51,661 nt of DNA from Phlegmacium glaucopus (Eukaryota; Basidiomycota; Agaricomycetes; Agaricales; Cortinariaceae): the NCBI GenBank assembly GCA_015039465.1, contig MU130621.1, forward strand, positions 359,912-411,572, in the 5' to 3' direction. The stretch's first letter is position 1; each line of letters starts with the position of its first letter. Below are positions 43,715-51,661 of this stretch, in pieces. The translations under genes were made by a program, and so were the position numbers. The notes beneath the pieces were generated by a model, which searched no databases, was not told the origin of the DNA, and saw nothing but the letters and a program-made list of their open reading frames with translations.

Positions 43715-44960
43715 TCATCTATCTACCATCTCGACATCGTCACTTAGTCGAACGCCAATATCATCGTCTCTGTTCATGATATCGACATCTCCCGTTTTCG
43801 GTACTGAATTTGGATTGCTAGCTGCAAAGCGCAGAGTTCCGACGGTAGATTCTATCATGGATTCCCTTTCGTAGAACGACAATCCCATTGAGATCCGCAC
43901 CAGGATGATTGTAGGTGTTATACCCTAGACAGGACCATGTTATTAGTAAAATAAGAAGTAGTAATGACTGATGTCGTAATCACATTGAGCATTTGGTGGA
44001 TACAAACGATGATATCATAAGCTTTAACGGAAGCTTCCGTCGTTTGAAGAACAATACTCAAGAGCCGAGCCAATTGGACCGAAAATAATACCATGCCGGA
44101 TTCAAATAGTATGAATATGACAGTCCGAATTTTGCTTTCCACAGTGATGCCCAAAGTTTGATCGCCCGAGGCGGATTTGATTTCACGGTACACAATGAAG
44201 ATCTTGAAGATGATTAAGCCCGTCACCAGAGCATTCACAGTCATGGACATGGCGATACCTGCCACGGTCATCCAATACCCCCAGCCAGGTTCTCCAATAA
44301 TGTAGCTTGAGAGAATGTACTGTGAACTGGCACCCACTAGCCAGATAACTAGAGACAATGAATTCAAATTAGCCAGTCAATTAAGATAGGTTGACTGACC
44401 TAAGAATACAAATGCTGAGATTGAAGGAAGGATCATGACACGGGTATTATAAGCCCACACAATCCAGCAACGGTAGATCTTTAAGATTTGCATGAGTGAA
44501 ATAAATGATAGGCATAGGAGTTTATACATACTAGGATAAATTGCGCTATGAAATCACAGCAACCACTTACTGTGCCTTCAAGAATAGATATGTCGAGGAT
44601 TGGTGTTAGATTCTGCAAAAGAGGAAGGGTAAACAAAGATGGTTATTATTACTGATGAAATTGTTACTAACTGAACTCGTGCTAACTTCTCTTGTGAAAT
44701 ATGTTATATCAAGCACAACATTGACAAAAGATAGAACATATAGAGCACACAGAGCACAGAAAATGATATTTTTATTCTTGTTGGTGCCTTCTTTGGATGT
44801 CCAGTGGTCTTGTAAATACATGGCAAATATGCCAGAATAAAGTCCTGGGACAGGTTTTCTTTAGCAAGGAATATCAAAGTTGTACGAAAAATATCTTACC
44901 GTACAGAAAGCCTTCGAGACATGCTCCAATAAAGTCAAAGTCTGCAACAGTTAGCTTCAT
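43715..44960 (-). CDS. Basidiomycete seven-helix membrane protein
   Basis: Start at 44960 (MKLTVADFDFIGACLEGFLY). Successive short exons give hydrophobic segments: LYSGIFAMYLQDHW, IIFCALCALYVLSFVNVVLD, FIAQFILIYRCWIVWAYN, VIWLVGASSQYILS, GIAMSMTVNALVTGLIIF, VIFILFESGMVLFSVQL, and GITPTIILVRISMGLSF. The block TPTIILVR.SMGLSF near the last helix is a hallmark I associate with a large, expanded agaricomycete family of GPCR-like membrane proteins of unknown function. The C-terminus is acidic and ends at 43715. The exon joint before GITPTII uses an acceptor inside what otherwise reads as open frame (NVITTSVITT...), so an alternative unspliced frame exists. No break seen. Confidence 0.8.
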
Positions 44961-45660
44961 GACTTCGTGTCTGTTTTAATGATCTATTGCATCTCTGACT
45001 CTTGCTTTATATAAGAGTCTAGTATCTATATCAAATACAGTAACTGAAATAAAAGCTTGGAGTTCGTGATGATCGTAACAAACCGTCGCTGTAATAATCA
45101 TAATCCGATTTTTGATCAGGTAGAATGTGTATCGCATCGCCATGTATACGGGCTGACTAGTTTGAGGCAGAAAATGGTGATGCAACCTGCCATATTTTGG
45201 GTAACCGAGGTTTTCCAAGGTAAAACTGGTCTCAGACTAGCTTCCATCATTGAAATCTGTCAGCAAAAAGATGATCATAGTGATTATCAGATACTCTGAC
45301 GGCAGGTGAGCTAGTAGAGCTACTGGCTTCCAGTTTTCACATAAACTCACCCCTGTTAGATTCGAACGCCGGTTACCACCCGAATCAAAAACGACAGATT
45401 CAACGAACGGAACATAAATCGTTCGTTGACGGTGTTGGAGGAGTGACGCCCATGCCGTACTTGATGAACCTTTGGATGCGATGAAAGAGGCTAGTGTTGA
45501 TATAGTAGCCAGACGACAACACGGTCGTTTCATTGGATCTAGTAGATGAAAGGTGAGTTATTGACTCGTTTTCTTTTCTTTTGATATCAGCTCACCTCCG
45601 TTCAATGGATTCGAACAAGGTCGAATCTATGGTAGGTTTGAAACATCGCGTTTCTGATGA
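44961..45660. other. Intergenic region with uncertain coding fragments
   Basis: A minus-strand segment at about 45340-45540 reads STLASFIASKGSSSTAWASLLQHR and is bounded by possible splice sites, but it could not be joined in frame to its neighbours. It might be an exon of the small gene at 45661-45945 or of an unknown gene. Confidence 0.3.
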
Positions 45661-45945
45661 TTAACACCTGATCAACACTACCATCGCGACCCCATCAATA
45701 CGGGAAGATGAACAATGCTGGATAGATGCCACAGACGACGAGATAAGGCTATTAACTTGTCCATTGTTGCTTTGAGCTGGACTACGCGCGAACATCTTCT
45801 GAAGGCATTTTACGGCTTGGTATATGATAAGGGAGGGCACAAAGAATAAAACGAAGATGCTGAAGGAGAATGAATCAAGTGTTCGAAGAAGACAGTAAAA
45901 TATGATTTGTATGGGCGAGCGTTTTTGTCGGCCATCAAATGTCAT
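45661..45945 (-). CDS. Small hypothetical membrane protein
   Basis: A 94-codon frame starts MTFDGRQKRS and has one strong hydrophobic span (LDSFSFSIFVLFFVPSLIIYQ). A GTGTTA donor near its end (after LI) would join to an exon at 45629-45599, but the joined frame stops after eight more residues. No family recognised. It could be a chance frame. Confidence 0.3.
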   Translation of the reverse strand: MTFDGRQKRSPIQIIFYCLLRTLDSFSFSIFVLFFVPSLIIYQAVKCLQKMFARSPAQSNNGQVNSLISSSVASIQHCSSSRIDGVAMVVLIRC

Positions 45946-46172
45946 GAATTATTTGAGTCGGAGCAGTAACACAGACGCAAGCCAGAAGATGCCGATAAAT
46001 GCCGTCCGATCCGTTGCGGCAAATGCCGATCTGACCACAATAGCACTTTCGGATCCGAAATTTTACTGGCCTTCTTTCTAACAATAATAATGCCTTTTCT
46101 ATTGTAAAACCTTATCGACAAGTACTTATAAGGGTGGACAAGAAGCCCAGAAACTCATTATCTGGCGGCAAT

Positions 46173-47284
46173 ATGAGCCAAGACACAGTTCTTGTATGGA
46201 TGTTATCGCTGAATCGTGAATATGCAAAGGAGGTAATGTTCTTCTCGTTGGTATGGTATAATTCGCCTATCTTAACTTGAATTCTCTTTATAGGAATACG
46301 ATATCATATATCGTTTACAACAAGTGGCTTTTCCAAATGATAAACAAGAATACAAACCCACCAATGCTGATTCTTTTCGTGAGTGATGGATTCCCTGTTA
46401 AGAAATCGTCGTTTTCAACGCTACTCAACGCACATCGGTTAACTTTTACAGGCGGTTTGATGACCCAACTTCTCCCATTGCTCATGATGCGACATCGTCG
46501 AGTTCCTCGTGCCAAATGGGTTGATCATATAACGCCAAATGGGAAGCACTGGATTGAACATGTGGGTGTATGAATTCCAACCCCCCCTTCCAATCGCGAT
46601 GTTCAAGTAACAAAACACAATGTTTTTTAGGCGCCGGATATGTCTAATCGACCCCGTCCGCCAAGTATAGGATACCAATTGACTTACCACAACTCCCTTT
46701 GTGGGATGGCTGTTACTCAAGGCTTACCGACACAGGTGGTCAACATCGGTCTTGGGATCAAACAGTTGAGAGTCGAACCTAGGAATACCACAGTGCCTGT
46801 CTACTTTGAGTCCATGACCCATAAAGTACGTTGTCAACGAATCTTATCCTTTCTTCTTTCTTTTCTCAACTACCCTTTCATATAGCTGACACAATTGGAA
46901 GTCGACAACATAACCAACAACCCTGACGACCTCATCCTCAAACGACTATGCATCCTCCTCGCTCTCAAAGAATCCTACATCAAAGCCATCGGTCAACCCA
47001 TAGGTTTCGATTTCTCCCGTTTAGAATTCGACGTTCCGAATCGTAAAGCCACAGGTGACGGTAAACCACTCGTTGGATGGGAGTTTCGAGTGTTTGGAGC
47101 CAAATTGGGAGTGGGGAGAAAAGATATTTTGAAACAAGAGGAGTATGAATGTGTTTGTGCTTATTATCGTGGAAATCAAGAAGTATCGTTTATTTTCCAT
47201 GAGACGACGCAACAGTTGGAGAGTTGGGTGCAGTTTATTAATATTGATCAGTTGATGGCTGTCGCTCCTAAATTGTCTGCTTGA
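46173..47284 (+). CDS. 4'-phosphopantetheinyl transferase-like protein with lost metal ligand
   Basis: Five exons in phase: 46173-46232, 46294-46378, 46452-46567, 46631-46825 and 46886-47284; 284 residues. The order of motifs matches Sfp/AASDHPPT-type PPTases, which transfer phosphopantetheine from CoA to carrier domains. RRVPRAKWVDHITPNGKHWI is the substrate-loop region, and LALKESYIKAIG with GFDFSRLEFD is the third motif. But the usual GxD magnesium site reads NIGLGIK, with glycine at residue 129 by my count, and the usual TH(D/Q) reads TYHN, so the conserved histidine is shifted. Only the glutamate of KES (about residue 181) remains. The frame is open and introns are normal, so the gene is probably expressed; it may be inactive as an enzyme or have a new role. 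No carrier-protein synthase is in the window. Confidence 0.82.
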
Positions 47285-47477
47285 TTATTTTTTTTCCGAT
47301 TCTTTTGTCATGAATTTTTTCTCTTTCTCTGTTACATTTAGTATCTTTGTTTTGTACTATGATCATCATTCATATAGACGCTGTATCTATCCTGACTGAC
47401 TGATACCATCGAATTGTAAAAAAATACTAGACAAATTGGATGAACGCATTGCAAGAAAAAACCAGTCTCTCTTATGT
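47285..47477. other. Convergent 3' ends
   Basis: Only about 190 bases separate the stop of the PPTase-like gene (plus) from the stop of the permease (minus), so their transcripts are likely to overlap at their 3' ends. Nothing else seen. Confidence 0.45.
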
Positions 47478-50064
47478 TCAGGAAGATTTACTTTCCATAG
47501 GTTCTTCAGGAATAGGTGGTCCCCGGAAATTTGCGCGGCCATCTAGATATATGAACGGATTAGGAGAAGGGCAACCAGATTGATAAAAAGAAAAACACAC
47601 TTAAGAGATACCATACAGCGCTGATAGCTGCAAAACCGACAAACACCACCGATGCATAATCTATTTGAGAATACACATCAAGAGAATGCCCTTTAGAAGA
47701 AAAGAGAATGGAAGGAACAACCGCCACTTACTCATCGTCACGCGTGTTACCGGAATAACAGCAGGCATCGAGAACAACACAATCTCAAACGCAGTCCACA
47801 ACACCGCAAACAAATTAATACCAAACCCCCAGCGTCCAAGACTAAACGGAGCATCCACCATATCCTTTCTCCCATTCACAAGAGAAATAGCAATAGGCAT
47901 AGCATAGCTAGCTCCTAAACACATAACAGCGACTCCAACGAAAGCGTTGAAGGCTGCTGTGGATCCTAGATAGATGAGTCCAAGGACAAGTTGAATGACG
48001 AGGACGAGGAGGTTGGCGTTTAGGGGTACGTCTCCGAGTGAGTGATTGACTTTAGACCAGACTTTGTGGAATGGGATTGCTTTATCTCGTGCGAAACTCC
48101 AGGTGGCTCGGGAGGCTGCGCAGCAGATGGAGATGGCACAAAACATTCCGATGCCAAAGACTAAATAGATGGATCAGAGGGTTAATGGGGATGGAGGGAA
48201 ACTCGAATACCTATCAACCACTTAAACACCAAAATAAGTATAAGAGGCTGTTGAAAGATGCAAAATTGACTTACGATTCCAAAACCACCACCTTTAGATC
48301 CCATGATGAGTTCGAATAAAACACCGATGGGTTGGCCGCCTGGAACTGTGACGAATCTTGAACACACAAAGGTAAGACTAAAATAGTTTCGGGGCTTTAC
48401 ATACCTGCCAATAAAGTTGGAACATCTGGAAGGGTGAACAAGATAGGAAGCAAGAAGATAACACCCGTCACAAAACCGATCGGTATAGACCATGAGAGTG
48501 CAATAGGCAGTTGCACAGAAGGATTATGTACTTCCTCAGCCATGCTGGCGACTTTTGTTTTGTTATTATGCTAAAAGTTCAGATATATTTCCTATGAAAT
48601 GAATCTTACCCATTCCGATGGCAGCATACGTATAGGCTGGGTAGGAGCCGACGGATTTGATCATTTGATTATAAACTCGTCCAAGATAAGATCGAAATTC
48701 ATACCTGGCTGGAGTGATAAGGATATTTATTAGGCGTTCAACAATAGGATTTAGAAAAAGGGGAAAAACAAACATACTGGAAGAAGCCCTATGAAAAAAG
48801 TCCAACCAGAGTTCCATCCTGAAAATGAAGGGTCGAAGTGACCAAACACGAATGCTGCTGAGTGACGCCCTGATGCAGCTTTCGCAGACAAGCAGATTAA
48901 CACAACTAATAGCCAAACATCTTTTTTAACTGGACTGACAGACTCGAAAAAAAATGGTTGGCTTACTGATGACTCCTAGGGCTGTCCAGCATGCACATAT
49001 GATCTTTGTGATCGTTCGACTAAGGTTAAAAAATTGAGGGGTAGGATTTATGGAGATCGTCGTACATCAACTAAAGGAAGGATGCTATTTCCAAATACTC
49101 CGATGAGGGTAGAAGCACTAGTAACGGCGAAAAACACCAAATCTGGTGATGAGAGGCTTTTTTAGACCAAGCCGATTGTAACAAGAAGTAACACTTACAT
49201 GTTTGCCAGACGGTTGGAATCCATTCAGGATGAAAAATGCCAGCACCGGCTACCAATATCTGTGCAGTACCCTTGTTATAAATACGGTAAGGATTATCGA
49301 CATCCTTCGAGTTGCTTATGAGGCGACCCTTACAAAAGTCACCGACAGACTAATCGTCCATACGCCAACCATCGTCAACCAGCCATTTATCCAGGACGAG
49401 AGTAAGCGCCGCCGAGGCGATGTGAGTCTGAAGCACCAATAATATGCGCCCGCAGATGTTGGATATTTCGAACATATTTCGGCAAGAGACATTGCCAAAG
49501 GTTGGGTGGTTATTGAAATCAATAACCAACTATGTATGTCCAGTGAGGTTTTGAACGACAAAATAATGACGTTGATAAGGATTAGGTCACACACCCCCAG
49601 ATCATGGTTGCAGGTCCTCCGCCAATCAAAGAAGTAGCTATGGGAGCCGAAAGTCCAAATGCTTTTGGTTACCGATACAAGGGTATGAGTTTACTTAAGT
49701 TGAAAAGTAGATAGCACTCACGGACGGCCATAATGGCTGACGTTTTTCACCGGAAATTCAGTCAAAAATCTAATTGTCATCCCACTGAAAAACTCTTGCG
49801 TACCAAGCGTCACTAAAGAGGGTATCTGAGGATGATAGCACTAAAAGTAACTTATTTTGAAAGAACGCACTGAATAAGATGTGAAATAGGCCTCGAGACT
49901 ATATTTGTGTTATCAAAATGAGTCGACATCCGGAGGGAGCCCATGGTTGTACGTACCCTTGTCAGCTCTTGCTGATACCCCATCTTTTGTAAGCCCTGAA
50001 CCACCAAATCATTGCTACCGCCATCTATTTGAGGTACATCTATAGCAGCTGAAGACCTTGTCAT
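47478..50064 (-). CDS. Amino-acid/GABA permease (APC superfamily)
   Basis: Start at 50064 (MTRSSAAIDVPQIDGG), stop at 47478-47480. About twelve membrane helices in many short exons. Landmarks are GLSAPIATSLIGGGPATMIWGW, SLAEICSKYPTSAGAYYW, YAAIGM near MAEEVHNPSVQLPIALSWSIP, SRATWSFARDKAIPF and the tail RANFRGPPIPEEP. This matches fungal GABA/choline-type permeases (Uga4/Hnm1 group) of the plasma or vacuolar membrane. Exons at the 5' end are 50064-49957, 49898-49871, then microexons 49804-49812 (9 bases) and 49722-49736 (15 bases), then from 49661. Joined, they give ILFMTLAIMAVPFGLSAP, the expected family sequence. The substrate cannot be told from sequence. Frame complete. Confidence 0.88.
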
Positions 50065-50540
50065 CGTGAGGGGGGGCTTAGATGATGGTAAGGGAAAGAA
50101 CGTCGAGTGGATCAATATCAAGACCGCTTCGCATGGACCTAGAAGCCTGAGATTGCGCGCATACAAATATAAAATCTACATAAATTAAGCAGTTTAGCTT
50201 CCTCGTAGAATCTCATCGTCATGTGAAGCCATCATGTGAAAAGACCTCCACGGATCCAGGTAACCGGCAATATATCGGTCGTACAGTTCACAACGTTGAT
50301 AATCAATGATTTTCACTGACGTAACAAGTCAATGGCCAGTTACGAAATATTCTGTGACGAAAAAGTAACAGTAGTGACTTTTGGAGTATCTGCTGGTTTT
50401 TTCGGCACACAGAGGAACCACAATATGACGGTTAGAAATATAGGATTCACTGAAATGTCTACAAACTCGGTGTCCGTATATATACTAAGATTTCTGTTCG
50501 CCAAGGTAAGCAAAAAGGTTTCAAAGATAATCACGTCAAG
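50065..50540. other. Upstream region of the permease
   Basis: Contains the permease promoter. A frame at 50332-50580 has a hydrophobic start but no recognisable family, and runs into the structured GC-rich element. Confidence 0.35.
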
Positions 50541-50613
50541 GGGGCACCGGGATCGAAATGCCGGACCGGTACCTGGTTAGTTAGTCCAGCCGGAGGCCCC
50601 GAAAAAAAAAAAA
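50541..50613 (+). other. GC-rich three-way-junction sequence followed by a 12-base A run
   Basis: GGGGC (50541-50545) pairs with GCCCC (50596-50600). Inside are ACCGG/CCGGT (50546-50550 with 50566-50570) and CTGG/CCAG (50573-50576 with 50586-50589), the latter closing a 9-base loop. Twelve A follow at 50602-50613. The layout recalls a shortened tRNA or the head of a tRNA-derived SINE, but the loops do not fit a real tRNA. The role is unknown. Confidence 0.45.
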
Positions 50614-50846
50614 GGACTTCACCAGAATTAGGCTTTAAAACATCGATTTAAAGCTATTAAGGCCTTAATACATGCATAAGATGTTCAGGAATGGGTTTCT
50701 CTAGTAGCATAGGTCTGGTGTAGGTAGATGAGACTATAATATTTATATTTTATGGGTAATCACGCTATTTACAACCGGTATCTATAAGCAATTTGCAACA
50801 CACTGAACCTAACTGCACCAAAACGGCACATAATCTAATCGCAGGC

Positions 50847-51661
50847 ATGGCCTCAAGTAGCAGCAGTTTGGTGAGTCAAAGCCGCAACTGCACATACTAC
50901 TAGCTCACTGACGAACTGCCAATCCATACTTTGAAGCCCCTGTCAATCCTCGATGCAGATGGATACGCAGTTTGCCCAGACTGCAGTACCCGCATAAATT
51001 GTGGTACCATTGGACTTGCCAACCTCGAAAAACGCCATCGCGGAACGAAAGCCTGTAACGAGGCACGAGCTAAACGAGATAAGGGTGCCAAAATGAAGAA
51101 AAACGGATCAATACTCTCCTTTTTGAAACATAAAGTAGCCACAGTACCGTTGACAGTCGGCAGTTCAGCACCTATCCACAGTCATAAGTTGGGTCAAATA
51201 CCTCCAGCAGAAGCCAGTCCTATCATACCTATCAATCCAACTCTTGGAGGAGTTGCTTCTCGAATCTCACAACCTGTTTCGGAGCCGACTGCAGACAATT
51301 TGATCAGCAAGTTATGGAGATTGGTCAAAAGCTTACCAGATAGCATCCCTGAAGCCTCAGAATTTGACAAGCTTGCGGTTTTTGGAGGTGACCCGAGGAA
51401 CTTTGATGACCCGAACATCGACGCTGATGACTTATGGGAAACGGGGCTAAGTAAAGTTCTAAAGGCGACATTAGGCTGGGGGACAGAAGGCGACATGGAT
51501 CAAATCATACGTCGAGGGAAATGGGGGCTTGATGGTTTGGTACGCTTTGTGGCATACTTTGTTGAGGACCGGGGTGTAAACGAAGAGTTGTTTAAGGGGA
51601 AGCTAGACTACCTAATTGAAGAGCTTGAGAATCGGTAAGTAACATACAAGTATTATCTGAG
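50847..51661 (+). CDS. Zinc-knuckle protein, partial (runs off the window)
   Basis: A short first exon starts at 50847 (MASSSSSL), ends at 50870, and is followed by an intron ending near 50935. The second exon carries CPDCSTRINCGTIGLANLEKRHRGTKAC, a C-x2-C...H-x5-C pattern like a BED-type zinc finger. Then come basic residues, a proline/serine linker and a helical region (ISKLWRLVKSLPD...). The frame is open to about 51637, where GTAAGT suggests another intron, so the gene continues beyond the window. I associate this architecture with an expanded agaricomycete family often next to transposons. The function is unknown. Confidence 0.65.

Noticed and set aside
50541..50600. A tRNA gene
   Set aside because: The stems resemble a cloverleaf, but the T loop lacks the TTCGANN pattern with a 5-bp stem and there is no anticodon arm of normal size.
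1..51661. CRISPR arrays or bacterial-type operons
   Set aside because: No regularly spaced identical repeats were seen, and the gene structure is clearly eukaryotic with spliceosomal introns.

Overview
The window is nuclear DNA of a filamentous basidiomycete, most likely an agaricomycete mushroom. Genes are split by many short introns of about 40-70 bases with GT-AG ends. The recognisable proteins are typical of that group: a two-WSC secreted protein, a HET-domain protein, a fungal Cyt-like pore-former, an NLI-type phosphatase, an importin-13 type karyopherin, an aquaglyceroporin, a seven-helix membrane protein, a phosphopantetheinyl-transferase-like protein and an amino-acid permease. One 100-base run of N (23544-23643) is an assembly gap.

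Layout. 0-5.5 kb is mobile-element-rich: a weak gene trace (340-1140), a complete non-autonomous hAT element with 8-bp target duplication (1344-2252), an unknown multi-exon gene (about 2818-4735) whose last intron holds a solo LTR (4055-4587), and a G-rich foldback element (5039-5450). 6-8 kb carries the WSC gene. 8.36-9.25 kb is a decayed importin paralogue. 11-20 kb is built on a segmental duplication: the same roughly 1.6-2 kb upstream block, with its TATA box, precedes a Cyt-like pore-forming toxin gene (11041-11745) and a HET-domain gene (16480-18257). 21-22.4 kb carries the phosphatase, and 22.5-24.6 kb a tandem pair of lineage-specific genes.

24.9-34.1 kb is one large imperfect palindrome. 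Each arm holds a copy of an unrecognised nine-exon gene. The left copy reads as an intact 731-residue protein; the right copy has a 2-base frameshift. A truncated third 5' copy lies near the centre, and a SINE-like element sits in the right arm only.

34.9-50 kb is mostly ordinary genes: importin, aquaporin, seven-helix protein, PPTase-like protein and permease. It also contains a displaced importin fragment (43.13-43.69 kb) into which a second copy of the SINE-like element has inserted. The window ends inside a zinc-knuckle gene.

I see no biosynthetic operon or CRISPR-like system. The strongest candidates for new biology are the toxin/HET pair sharing one promoter block, the palindromic pair encoding an unknown beta-rich protein, a PPTase homologue lacking its metal-binding aspartate, and consecutive 9- and 15-base microexons in the permease. 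All exon structures were worked out by hand from splice signals and reading phase, without transcripts or database searches.
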